The notes beneath the pieces are model-generated. The model was not told the DNA's origin and did no database searches. It was given only the letters and a program-made list of their open reading frames with translations. A stretch of DNA of 64,000 nt, from positions 803,606 through 867,605 of the forward strand of contig VZTG01004269.1 in the NCBI GenBank assembly GCA_013397845.1, read 5' to 3'. Shown here one piece after another: positions 1 through 13,400 of this stretch. How positions within the stretch are numbered: the first letter of the stretch is position 1; each line of letters starts with the position of its first letter. Origin of the DNA: Melanocharis versteri. Its lineage: Eukaryota; Chordata; Aves; Passeriformes; Melanocharitidae. The translations under genes were made by a program, and so were the position numbers.

Positions 1-3000
1 ATTGCTTGAACATTGCTATTAATCAAAAACATTCCAAAACCATATTCTCAAAACCTGGAGCCAAATAGTTACTATCATCTAGGTACAAGACTTCTAACAG
101 CAATGCTCAGGAAATTCATTTGACAGAAATTTGTGCTTAATATAGCTTTCCACAGTTTAAATGGTGTCCTAACATAGAACAACTTATAACTTAGAACATT
201 CTTATAATCTATTAAAGGCTACATCATATTCAGAAAAAGGAAATTGTGCATTAGCATCTGAACAAAAAAAAATCAGCAGTACGAGACCTGCCTGCTGTGA
301 ACTTGGGGAAGGAAAATATGATCAGATGGAGATTTTAAAACCCTACATAACAGTGTTATATATTACCTTTAACAGAGAACAAAAATTATTGCAAGAGACT
401 CACTAAAGTCGAGATAGATTTTTTTAAAACAATTAATAAATATTTAATATTTAAAAGGATTTTGAAAAGCTTTATTTCATCACACAGTTTCTCAGTGAAA
501 GTCTTGATACTAAGGACATATTTTGGTTTTATGTAAATACTTGTAGACTGATTGAAAAATAAAGTTGCAAATACAATAAGGAGAACAGCATTGCGTGGCA
601 TTATATGCTCGTATTGCCGTCATACATCTCAATGTAGGGCATGACAAAACTGTAACATAAAAAGAACAATTGCAGTTACAACCTCATTACATGTCTTACC
701 AAATTAACAGGGAAAAATGCTCAAAAACACAGTGGAATATTTCTGATCTCGCTGACTTGTGCTCCATATGCTACATCATATTCCTGAAGCTGTGTCTATG
801 CCAACATTTTCTAAAGCCCACCCATACTGACATTACTGGCAATGCAAACTATTTTTACATTTTAAGCCATGGCTTGTCATTTAAGTCGTGTCCTAGACAA
901 TACTCTGAAGGAATGTCCCCATGCCAAAGGGCTTTGGCTTGGAAAAAGTAACAGCCCTAGACATAACTCTTACCACAGGCTCCCCAGTGTGGTGCCATAG
1001 TTTGTCTCTGGTTCCCCATCCCTGATGCATGGAACTGAAACTCTCGGAAAAGCTACACCATGCTGATGCTGTGCTCATGTATTTTCCCAGCAAAACATCA
1101 GGGGAAAAGAACATGCATTTTTGACAGTAGTGCCATGTGCTAATTCTGGATGCAGCTGTATAGCATCCCCACAAGCTAAAATGCTTGCTGCATCCCAGTC
1201 TCTGTCTGGAAGTCCCATCCATTTCCCACAAATTACACTGACCACATCATCATGCATGTCCCAGTTCAACCTTAACAAGTGAAGTTGTACTTAGACAATG
1301 GTCACATACCATGGACGTTGTGAGGATATCAGGGTATATCCTCATATGTTCCATCTAAATAAACAGATTCCAAACTCTTGGCTTCTTACTATCAGAAATG
1401 CCAAGAAGAAAATAATTAATTCATGTTTTCCTCTCAATTTTGAAACGACAGTCTCTTTTCCTGCACTGAACCCCATTAGAGTCCCAGACACCGGACAGTT
1501 GCAAGCTCCAAGATTTTTGAGGCACCCAATTTCCTGTAATGTTTACAGCCCAAAGTTGGCCTTCTGAAATCCATCTCCAGACCTTAGCCCTGGTGTGAGA
1601 ACAAAAAAAGACTTCATTATCCTTCTCAAAGCCTGCCTTATCCCTCAGAACCAGAATTTAGACATAATATGAAAGACTGCCATAGCTAGAAGGTCCATCT
1701 GTATTATGTAAGATCATTCATTAAAAAAAATGGATAGTTTCTGGATAGTTTAATTGAAAATATTTTAAATACCTTTTATTGATTTCATGTTTTTTCAACA
1801 ATATCTCTGACTGACAAGGGTAGGCTTGAAGAATGTCCCTGGTGAAAGGAGCACTGTGTGCTGTTACAACATAGTTCTGTTCGAACCTGCAGCTCCAGCC
1901 CTAACACATGGGAGCTGTACACACGGAGTGCAAGCTGTACTCAAAAGACCTTTGCTTGATAAGTAATTTCTTACACCTCAGTATTTCATACTAAATGCTC
2001 ACAACTCTACTAATCTTAAGCAGACAATAATTCACGAGACATGAAAAAGTGTTACTGATATTCGGAACATTTCTTTTTTAAACTATGCACATTTCATTTA
2101 ATAGTTGCTGCTGTTCTTGAGTGTTGCATTAAAAAGGTGTGAAACAAGGAAGAAACACTATCAGTAAGCTCAACTTAGATGAGACAGTTTTCAGAAATAG
2201 TGAATATAGGGGGTTTATGTGCATTTCAAAGGCAAGAAGTGAGTATGTCAGCACAGTGTGACTAATACAGAGAATTTATAGAAACTAAATTTCAAAGAAA
2301 GTCAATTACAAACTGTGAGCAAACTAATTTTTGACAAGAGGAACTATGCTGGACCAGCTCCCTTTTACTTGGCTCTAAAGTAAAGCCTTTAAAAATTCTT
2401 TTAATCCCTTTCCTACCTATATCTTCTCAAAGACTTCTTTATATTCCTGCTGATCACTCCATTCAAACTTTTACCTATCTTTTCCAGAGATACTTTGCAA
2501 TTGCAATGAGTTGGAACCAATTTCTCTGTTTAAAGTAATATATTCTCACCTGTGATAAGACAATGACTTTTTTTTTACAAGAAATGCAACTTTAACTTAC
2601 TGGGATTTTAACAAAAGTCTTGAGTGCCTGTCAAGATGATACGAGAACAAGAGTGTGGATCAAGCTGCTGACAGAAATCACCCAAGGTCAGTGAGAGAAG
2701 AAACCTCCACAGGTGTCTTCATAAGACAACTATTTCAGACTTAGGAGTTTGGCATCCTTCCTATTTCACCCTGAATTAGAGTGGATTTCCTGTGTCTTTT
2801 CATGCATTTTTCCCCAAAAGAATGGACATTTGGCAGTTTCTAGGAAACTACAAAATGGAAATTTCCAAAACAGAAATCTGCTTTGTGATCATTAATGATT
2901 TTTATAGCACGTGGTTTGAAACATTCTTGAAAAACTAAATTCTAAGTCTCTTAATTTCAAAATGGATAAATCATATTGCACAACTTTGGTATTAATAACT

Positions 3001-3900
3001 AATAAATTAATCTTCTTACTTATGGCAGGCAAAGAGGGTTAAAAGGTAAATATTGATCTACACGAATACTAGCAGCATGGGGTCTTCAGGCCCCAGTGGG
3101 CAGAAACAATCTACAGCCTAGGTGTTTATAGGATTTCTCTCAAGGTACAAATAGGACAAACATCAACTTTTTCTCTTCTTCAAGTCAAGAAATAACCGGG
3201 AAATGACAATAATAAAACTGGAAGTTAACATATTTTAGAGTATTTTAAATTCCTGGAACGTGGTTTATTACTTGTTTTATTTTGTTCAAAAGTATATTGC
3301 AGCTTGCATTCCAAATCATCTTTAGAGTTAACAGCCAAAAATGATGACTGTCTAAGTCAGTGATCTGTGACAAGATACACAGAGGTCCATAGTCTAAAGC
3401 TACCCTCTTCAGCTGACGCTAATTAATGTAGATCCCACATACTAAACTGCCTTTGAGCAATAGACACATTTAATCTCCAAACCTGTCTGCAAACCAGCTA
3501 CCTATAGATGAATACTGCTTTCAAGGTGCTCTTTGATAAAAAACTTCAGGAATATGCATAAAGACTGCTGCCATCAAAGGAAAGACACCAGCAGTTGCAA
3601 TGGGGAATGATAAGCAACATGTTGATGAAAATAACTGAAATGGAAAAGAAACACACAATTTTGTCTTCTTTTACCAACCGTTGCGGAAAAACACAGTAGG
3701 AAGCCTCCTACCTCTGGAAAACAAAACCCCCAACAAATCCAAACAACAAAGCATATCTTAAAGACTGACCTTATATTTATGAGATTTTACTCACTGCAGT
3801 TCTAAACATTGCTGTTGCTTCTGTTCAGTATTTACTATTTAGCATACACATTGAAAAAACCCCAGACAAATAAGCAAAACCCACAAACCCCCACAAAAAC
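1..3900. other. non-coding DNA, no gene recognised
   Basis: AT-rich sequence with stop codons dense in all six frames. The longest frame, about 112 codons on the minus strand near 893-1231, shows no recognisable domain, no codon bias and no convincing splice sites around it. I see no RNA gene and no well-preserved transposon here. A weakly GC-richer patch at about 900-1260 has no pattern I can name. Confidence 0.6.
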
Positions 3901-3902
3901 TA

Positions 3903-4051
3903 TGCCCCATCCCTGGAGAGGTTGAAGGCCAGACTGGATGGGGTTCTGAGCAACCTGATCTAGTGGGTGGTGTCCGTGCCCATGGTGTGGGTGCTGGAAC
4001 CAGATGAACTTTAACGCCAATTCTGACACAAACCATTCTGTGATTCTGTGT
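3903..4051 (+). mobile_element. CR1 LINE 3'-end fragment
   Basis: About 150 bp matching the extreme 3' end of avian CR1. It begins with the 'CCCTGGAGAGGTTGAAGGCC' stretch, continues through the line normally read as 'GGATGGGGTTCTGAGCAACC', and closes with the diagnostic tail of imperfect ATTCTGTG repeats. It is on the plus strand and 5'-truncated, as most CR1 copies are. It holds only 3' untranslated sequence and no reverse transcriptase. An A/C-rich stretch (about 3840-3900) sits directly upstream. Long antisense frames over this segment are by-products of the repeat. Confidence 0.88.
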
Positions 4052-4054
4052 ATC

Positions 4055-7000
4055 TATGTCTAGTAATTGGCTTAAAAGCTTAACACTGTTATTATTTCTT
4101 ATCCACGACTCTTGATATCAAATGTACAAGATATTCCCTAGCTATTCCAGTTGCTGCTACAAATCCATACAATTTTTACTTCTTTTTTTTTATCCCAAAC
4201 TTCCATTCCCAGGTTTATATCAGCAATCGGAGTACTGGTAGGTTGAACTGCTTTAAGTTTGAATACAAATACTTTGTAATGTCAGATCAATGAGAAAAAC
4301 TATCTTTCTCTCATCATCTGTTGCTCTTCTCTCCTAAGAAATCAAACTACTTCTAAGCAAAAGGGAGATCTACAGAGTCCTGAAAATACTTTTGGGAACG
4401 GCATAAAGAGGAGAGGCTAGAGCTGAAAGTAAATTAGGTGGGTGTTAGCTTTAAAAGTTAAATAGAAACACAATCTCCTCACGTATCTGTGAGAGGCACA
4501 GGACCAATGTCCCGGGGCAGTTCTTGCCCACACAGGTCACAGTCACAGTGGGCCGTCATTCACCATTATTCAAAAGATTGCAAGAATAGTGTATGGCTCT
4601 CAGGCTCCTCTCATTTTAAACGTTTTTAAAAGAGGTCTCTGGAAGAAGAGCAACAGAGGGCACTGCATGCTGTTAATGTTATGACAGGGAAGAGCGTAGT
4701 GATTTACTAACCTGGACAAGTGTTTATGAGAACTCCGAGTTCTAATCTGTGCTTCTTTATAGCATGGGTGCTTTTTAAGAGGACAGAAGCAGACCTGACT
4801 GTGAAGTTTAACTTGTGTAAACTAACATCCAAGATTGCCTTCATGAATACACTGCACAGAAATTGGATGAAGCTGAATCATCTTAGTTCATGTAACTTTC
4901 ATGTTATTATTATGGTCCTTACTTTCCTCTGAGAAAGCTCTGCAGAAAATAGTTGAAAGCGTGCTAACCAGCAGACTGAAACTGTGGAGCAGGAAATAGT
5001 ATATTCAAGAAGATCCTCATGCAAAAGTAAATATTGGGAAATAAAGGCAAAGGTAAAGTGATTCATCTCTCCCTCACTCTACAAGATTGCATAAATATAT
5101 TCCTTTGACAATTCTTCTCTCCCTCTTTATATGATGCTCTAATTAACACTATGTGCTTTCACTTAATTATTCCCTCTTTTTGGGATGGACTGTAATTTGG
5201 CCTTGTTCGCATATGGAGAGAGATGGGATGTAAAACAATGTTTCTACTCTGCACATGATCCAAGTACCCTGTAAGTGTGACAAACTGCTCTGAAAAGGGA
5301 CACTGATTTTAACAGTCTCTGAAAGAGGAATTATTATTGAAAGATGGCTTTTACCGACTCCTCCAAACACCACTGAATTATCACAAGACAAATTCAAGCT
5401 ACATTATCATGGGTAATTAATCCAGTCATTGTGAATTCAAAATGCTGTGTTTAACATCATTAATGGTATGCAGTTTTCACACGATGAACATATTTACTGC
5501 CCTATATTCTACCAGTTAAACTCCTAGCAGCCACTTTGGTATGTTAAAAACAACAGAAGCTAACCGTAGCACTTCCTCCTTCTTTTCCTAATCAATTCCA
5601 CTCAAATATTATTTAGCAATAGCTGGCTAACAAAAGTGAATCTTACCATGTAGGAGGGGTTTTTTTAAATTTTCAAAAATCTAAAATGCAACATACCCTT
5701 GCACGTACAGAAAAAACCTCTCTGTCATGGAGGAACTTGAAATACTACATGGAATATGAAAAATGGAGCAACCGAAAACTTGAACCCTTCATACTCACTG
5801 AGAAAACAAGGCAGAAGGCAGTAAGACCTCCAAAGCCACAGAAACAGAGGATTCTTAAACATAGACTTGTTTTTCCTTTGTCTGTTTTGACTTATGGAGC
5901 AGTCTTGCAAATGAGTTTAGCTCAAAAGGTGATATTAAAAACAAATGGTTAGAGATCATCACGGTATATTAATTATGCAAAAGAAACCCAAACTGAATTT
6001 AATCAGAAACAGGAGACTCCAAACAGGAAAAATTGTCTCTCTCTTTTTTTTTTTCTTTTGACAGAGACGGTTAAGAAAACATTTATGGTAATGCCAGAGC
6101 ATCTGCTGATTACAGTCAAAGCTGCAGGACGCCAATATTAAATCACTGAACCATCTTGACAGCTTCTGGGTACTTGAATTTCATTCTAATAATAAATTGC
6201 TGTGAAATTTACACAAATCGGAAAATTAGCCAGAAAATGTTTACAAAGGCTATAGGTAAGAACATATAAAGCAGATACCAAATTGATTTGCATCTGAAAA
6301 AACAGAGCTAAAATAAATGTTTGGCACTCAGACATTTCAGAGCTGCATTTAATTGGTAAATCTCTAAAGGACTAAGTGCTTTAAGAACAGAATATAATTT
6401 TATAATTAATTTCCAAATGATTTTGACCTATCTCTTTTGTTTGGAATTGCTAGCATACTTGTTTGTTTAACATAAACACAGATGAGCCATTTGAACGCGG
6501 CCTGCAACATTTAATATCAATTTTTAATTCCTGACACCTGAGGATTCCACACAGAACAATATACTTCATTGTAAAGCTTTAATTGATGCATCTATGTGCT
6601 GCAGAGGGTGATTACTTGAATAATAAGTATGCGACTTGTGATCTGGTTGCTAAGCAAATGTGAGTAAGAGGAAAAAGTCCAAGAAACGATGTAACAATGA
6701 ATCAAGGTGTGATGACAGGATAATTATTCTGGGAACTGTCATGTTGAAGGACTCTCAGAACATTGACCTGCACATGATCACACATCAGAAGATTGCTTTA
6801 GGGGTAATTAAAATAATAATACACAAGTTCAGTCACTCACAAAGAAAAAAACATATTCTTATTTCTCTGTAGCATGCATGGTCAAATGCATTCTCAAGTT
6901 AAATGTAAATGCTTGAACAGTGCAAGAATTCAGAGAACAACACATTACTGCAAAGACCACTGAAGTTTATCTGAATTAGCATGAGTGCATTTCTTTCTTC

Positions 7001-7080
7001 AATTACTCTGGGCATTCAACTAAATATTATTCATACTATGACACATAAAAGCATAAAATCCGTGAAGGGGTTTTCTGAAG
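4055..7080. other. non-coding DNA, no gene recognised
   Basis: AT-rich, with short tracts such as the T-rich run near 6040-6060. Frames of 60-90 codons occur on both strands at chance frequency, and none resembles a known protein. The 6470-6640 stretch has a mixed, non-repetitive composition with homeodomain-like TAAT cores, so it could be a conserved non-coding element. That cannot be judged without alignment. Confidence 0.55.
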
Positions 7081-7084
7081 TAAG

Positions 7085-7450
7085 TTGGGAAAAAATGTAG
7101 TCCTTTTAAAATATGCTTAAGGTTGTAAGGGAACATGTTCGAAAAGAATTTTTCCCCCTTTCCCCTAGATTTTATTGCTGAGCATGACATTATATGGTAG
7201 AGCACCAGCCTGGGTCAGCTGAGCCAGTTATCCCCTCCCAACCTCTTGCCCACCCTGAGCCTCCTGGCTCTGTGTGTTTTGCAGGTGGGCAGAGAGAAAG
7301 CTGTGACACTGTGCAAGCACAGCTCAGCAGTAGCCAAAACACTGGTCTGGTGGCATCACCAGTTACTAAGACAAGGCACAGCAGCTTATGGGCTGCCCTG
7401 GAGAACATAAAGGCCAATCCTGGCACCCTCAGTAGAACCAGAGATAGTGT
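7085..7450 (-). mobile_element. ERVL-type LTR fragment (avian)
   Basis: Read on the minus strand, this segment follows the layout of a common avian ERVL long terminal repeat. It has a 'GTGTTTTGGCTACTGCTGAG' stretch, then a GC-rich middle, then 'TTGGGAGGGGATAACTGGCT', then a promoter-like block 'ACCATATAATGTCATGCTCA' at about 7175-7195, where ATATAA-like bases act as a TATA box. The same order of blocks occurs on the plus strand in the LTR at 47.3-47.9 kb. Both ends are eroded, I see no paired LTR or internal viral genes, and the limits given are approximate. It is an old solo or truncated LTR. The plus-strand 122-codon frame over it is antisense and not a gene. Confidence 0.7.
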
Positions 7451-7454
7451 AACA

Positions 7455-10400
7455 ACTCTACTCAGCTGGCATTGCACATACAAATTTGATGGAAGCTGTT
7501 CACATGACAGGTTTCAGACTTTAAAGGCAAACTTGTACACAATTCCATTTTTTCCTGTTTAGGCTTTTGTTCAGTCGTTTGCACCCCACTACAAGTCCAT
7601 ACTTTAGTTCCAAGCCCGTACTACGTGATCAAATCTAAGCAATGACAATTCCTTCTCACATGTGGATGTGCAGACACTTCACTGCCTTTAAACCAGCCAT
7701 TGCCAGTCTTTTTTTGGGGTGAGCTTTGCCAATTGTGTGGAATCACTGGTGTTTACTACTTTGCAACTGTACTGACTATAGATGCCAACTTGGTGTAGAC
7801 AAAAAAACCCCAACTCATAAAACAACTTATTTCCAGATCCAAGCTAGTCTGCGGTGGAAATCACTTGACCGCTCAGAAATCATCTCAATTTTCCCCTCCA
7901 TTATTCCATATGTAACTGAAGAAACTAGAAGACAGCCAGGAGAAGTTCTGTGGATACTCTTCAAAAATTTAAGACCACTCAAAATACTTGAAAAGATTTT
8001 TTTTGGACACAAGGTACACACACGGTTTTACGTGCGCATAAATTCATTCAGACCAGAATGTCTATAGGTTACTCTCAGTCATACGCAGGCACAATCACCA
8101 CGCGGTTCTCACAAAGAAAATTCTTTTTCTTCCACCATTTTCTACAGAGACGATAAAAACACATTTTAGGGAACCCAATATACATAATAATTATTAAAAT
8201 GACACTTCTTTCTAGAACAACTATATTCTGTAAACACATTGCTGGCTCATCAATTAAGTTAGTCACTCATACTAAACACACTAGAGATACATTCTCAAAT
8301 CTTTTCTAGCACCTTCATTAGTGCTCATTTCCAGAGAAATGCTACACCTGAGTAGCTTTAAATACTAAGGAAGAAAAAAAATGCTATTGAAAAATCTCAC
8401 AATGTTCAGCAGCTCACTGTGACCTAAGGAAAATTTATTAGAATGCAAATTTCATGAATGTTACTATTAATTTCCAAGCAACATCCTATAGAAGAAATAT
8501 AATTTTCAGTTTTGTGTAATAAAATAATACCATATACAATTGGTATTATTTTCTAGATTCTCAATGTTAGCCAGCAGTGTTAAGAATAAAAATTCAGCTG
8601 ACTCCAAAGTGATTTGTAAAAATTTTGCAGTAAAAATAATAGGCTAGATATTGATGTATTTTTATTTCAGGAACACAACTGAGGAAAACTATGGGGAAGG
8701 GAGAATATCCTCTATGTCTAAGAATTCAGTTATGGCATTCGATACTTTATCTTACATCTCTAAAAAATCTTTGCTTCTTCTGAGCTTACTAGCCAAACAG
8801 ATTTTTTCCAGAAATTAAGCTTAAAATCAGGATGATCTCAATAAAATGAAGCAGATGTATAAATGTATAACTCTTTGGTTACGTAACAGAATACGGCTTA
8901 AAGCAAAAAGTTCAATTACATTTGTGTAGATGCATTTCCTTTTTTTAAGAAAATAACTTTTTTGTGGTAACAAATTTTTCGAAATATTCTCAGTTACATT
9001 TAAAACAATAAACTACAAATTTAACTGGTCTTATTATAAGTACAACTATGAAATAGATACAATTCATTGACTACAGATACATACGTATTGCAGGCACAGA
9101 AACAAACCTGACTCTTTTCTTCAGTCTTCTACAAAATTGTTTGTAACAAGAGTACTCAAAGTCCTGTGCGTCCTTGTGCCTGACCAACGGCCCTTGATCC
9201 CAGTGTGAGATTAACTGGACCGAATGAATTTGTGCTGCTTGCCTCAGGCTCTCTTCACATTCAGTGAGGAGAAACAAGCACTTTTAAACTGTGCTTCATT
9301 TCACCCCGATGTAGATACTTTAAACAGGTAAAGAGAGCCCACACTGCAGACATCTAAAAGCAACTTCTGCATCTGGAAGCTTTAGAATTTTGACTGCAGC
9401 AAAGCCTGCATAAAAGGTGGATTTCCTAGCCTGGACAGAGACAAGGGATTGTTGAGATCACACCTCCCCTATCAGGGAGGACAGGGTGCAGATTCAGTGA
9501 TTTTAAGGCCTGATAGACCATTGAGTATCCATCTCACCACTTATTTAACAGAAGCTATAACATTTCACAAAGCTTTTTCTGGCTACATGAAGAATATGAT
9601 AAAAATAAATTATACTCTGGTTGTTACAGTGACCGGTTTGGATACAAGCAGGGGAACTCTGTTTAGTATGCAATATGCTGACAAGAACTGTAGATGTGAA
9701 AGACACCATTATTAAGTATGCTGCTCAGCCATTACCAATCACCATTTTTTCCTTTTTAAATATCCCTCATGTTCACTAACCTTCATCTCCAGTAGACATA
9801 GTTCTTATAGTTGTTTAGGCTCTTCTCTCTGACAGATTTGTGACACCCAAACTGTTGTATAGCTTTGCAAGCTTCTGACAAGCTTGAAACATATTCTGGA
9901 TTTAAAAATCAGCCTATAAAATAAATGATTTCTACTTCTGCATTGGTATATGGAATCCTACCATTCAGGTGTAAATCATCACTGTTTTAAACTGAAATTG
10001 GCTTAGATTTAGTCCAGGCCATTCAAAACTTATAAAACTCTGGTTGTGTACATCTAAACTTAAGAATTTCACATCCACAGAGGACTAAGTGTTTAAGTTT
10101 AGTCTTTAGAGATGATACTTTGAATGGGAAGGCAACTCTGAGATCATTAGATATTAGTTCTGCGTGTATGCATTTTTGTTAAGTAAGATAGATTAGTAGG
10201 TGAAAGAATTAAAGTAAAAGTGATTTGAGTTCCATGAAAATGTTTTATGAACGCTCTCTCTAAAAAAACCAGAAAACCCCAAAAAACCAGAACACCCGTA
10301 ACACTGCTTTTGCAGAGTATGCACCAAGTTAAAAAAAAAAGGCAAAAATTTGTATGCAGTGACAAAAACTGTAACAGCACCTACTTTAATTCAGATAGTC

Positions 10401-13400
10401 TCATTGCCATTCAAAATAAGCAGTAAACAAAATATTTTCATTGGGTCTTATAATATTTTAAATATATATTACAGAATATTTGTCTCTTACTTGTACAACA
10501 TACTAATTAGTATGTTAAATTTGAATTATTCCATAAAACATAAATGCTAAAGAACTAGTAAAGAAAAGCATTAAGGTTTCAACATAGCAAAAAAATAAAA
10601 GGTATTTTATTATAATAATAATAAAATGCCAACACACAAAGCTATTTTTGGTATGAAACAAAAACATGCTGTTACTTGAGACTCAATCTTTTGAAAAGAC
10701 TATTTTCATCAATCTTTTCATTGTTTAACAGACTAACCTATATTCCGTCATTCGTTCAGAAACTAATTCAAATGACCCATGCCCATCAGAATTAAAACAG
10801 AAATGCCATTTTCCTCATCAGATTATGCACAGCTCCATATTCACTGGTGCATATAGGAAGGCCTGTGATATACATAGATCCAGTTGAAAGGTATTTCAAA
10901 TTTAGGAGACAACTCATTTACAGGAAAATCTATTTGTGGGTGGCTGAGGTTGTTTTGTACTGTACTAATTACACAAAATACAGAATTTCTGAGAGCAATA
11001 CAAAGTGCAGAATGTTATCTATGGATCCTATGTACCCACTAGTGCTGTATTTCACTATAATGAAATCATTGTAGAGCATGGTAGTCCTGGTGCCGAATCA
11101 TTATGCCTGACTCTGCAGAACAATAATGGCAAAGAGATTGCACTGTCAAGGGAGTAGTCAAGGGAAAAAGGCAATCTTCAGAGCACAATTAAAAGCACAT
11201 ACTTTAGGTATCTATTGGCTTCTTTCGATTAGAGACAGAGCCTAGCTTAGATTAGTTTTAAATAGATAGTGAGGGCAGGCAAAACAGATCCCATGTAATT
11301 AAGCGGAATATATCTACATCTGAACATAAAGTTTATTTACCTGCTTTACATGTGTCTATACCTGTCTGAGAAGTGCCAGTTTTGAACAGTAATTTCTCTC
11401 CAACAGTCTTTAAAAGATGGTTTTTTTTCAAACAGAAGTGGTGTAACTTGGAAAGAGAAGTGGGCTGAAGTAGCTAAACAGAGTATATGAGAGGCAGACA
11501 CCGGTAAGAGCAGCACTGTGAGCAGCTGGCTGGCTGCAGAAAGGGCACTGACATGGCTTCCCGGCCAGAAAGACTGGTAAATCTTGGACTGGGAATCCTC
11601 ACCTCCCTTGGGAAGACAGTTCTGCTGTTCAGAGAACAGCGACTCCTGACTGTTTTAGGGGTGACATGACCATCAGTAGGAGGAGTCTACTCCTTATCTG
11701 AGTTCAGTAACAATGGAGTAGTTTCAACTGCAATTCTTTCTTGAGGATTTCATCCTAAAGCACGTCCTAATGAGATGATAGCTTGCTCTCTAGCCCTGGG
11801 ACCTTCATCAGTTCTAGTTTCTACCAACTGCTTTCCTTTGTAGTGTCACTCACTTTTAAATGGCACTTAAATCTTCTTTAAAAAGACAGATTAGTAAGTT
11901 AATTGTAATAAAATTACTGCAAGATACAGTTAATTTTATCTATTTATATAAAACATTGACTACATGTGAATCTACATTAGACAAGAAAACATCTTAGAAA
12001 GAATTGAGCACTTATGACGGATAAGAGTTTTGGAAAAACATTTTCAGCTGCACCCAAGAGCATGTAGGTAAATGAAGCATAGGGAAAGGCAAGATAATAA
12101 AATTTATGCTTGTGTAAGTCTAGGGCACTTCAATTCTGTGCACTTATTTGGCTTGGAATCATGAAATTCACTAAATAGGAACATTTAACATCAGGAAGTT
12201 ACATTAGAATGCTGGGTCCAATTTAAGAAACCACTCATTCATCTGCATTTTCTGAAAAAAGAGAAAAAAATGTTGAAAAAATGTTTGAAATTTTTTTTTG
12301 AAAAACATAAATTAAGAAATCAAACAACTATGAAATAAACTCTTTGATGTTTTGTATTTTTTTACTGATGTTTATTTCTCTTTAAGTTTCATTAAATGTC
12401 CTTTATTATTACAAAAGCATAAGATTTTTTTATTGGATGAAATAATATAAATCTAGATACAGCATTGGTTAAGCATTTTATTCTCAAAAACATTGATTAT
12501 ATTTTCTTGCTGTATTTACAAAAATATAAATAAAATATAAAAAATAGCTAAAACAGGGTAAAGCAGAAAATTCACTAATTGAAATCACCATTCCTGAAAC
12601 TGTTTTTGCTTAAATGTAAAAATTTGAAGGTTAAAAGCTACAATTATACATGGGTTATCAAAGAAATATACAATCTCCATGGAGAAAACTACTAGCTTTC
12701 TCAGCCAAAATTTAAAGACTTTTTAAATGCAGTCTTTGCGCAAAATGTTTCATTGAGTAATTGCCGTAATATTTCACAAAAAAACAATGAAATGCAACAG
12801 CTGAGAGAAGATAAATATGGTCACATTTCATTCCTACAATTTGGAGGAAATTGTATTTTTATCTTTGTAGCTACTTTACTAACAGGTTTTACTCCCATGA
12901 ATACAAAACACTACGTTTGTCCTCATTTGAAAATTTGGCCCTCAATGTTTAATATCCTGTGTGTGGTAAGTCGGAACTCAAATATACATTATTGTCTTTT
13001 ACTTCAGGGAAGCACTATTTTATAGTATAATGCCTAGCATTATGACTGTGGTAGATTTATCACAATGCACTGGTAGCCAGAGTTTTCTAACAAAAGCAAA
13101 TGAGTAGTAGACCTTATTTATGTCTATAAGGAATAGCTAAATGGACAGCAGCAATCAACAAGGTATGCAGTAGAACACCTTCTAGAAACAGGTGTCAGGA
13201 AATACCTAGTGACCAGTGTTAGTTAGAGACATTAGACATCTGGAGAAATGAAAAAAATGCAAAACACGTCCCACTCTGCGTGATGTTGTATATGAAGACT
13301 CTTCAAGTCTTTCAAGATCAGCTTCCACCACACTGGCCATGAATTAGTTTATTGTAACTACCACTGTGCTACCTGATGATGAGGGAAAAAATAGTATTCT

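Noticed and set aside
7194..7562. 122-codon plus-strand frame
   Set aside because: It lies antisense across an ERVL-type LTR fragment, and the opposite strand is open as well. No protein family is recognised.
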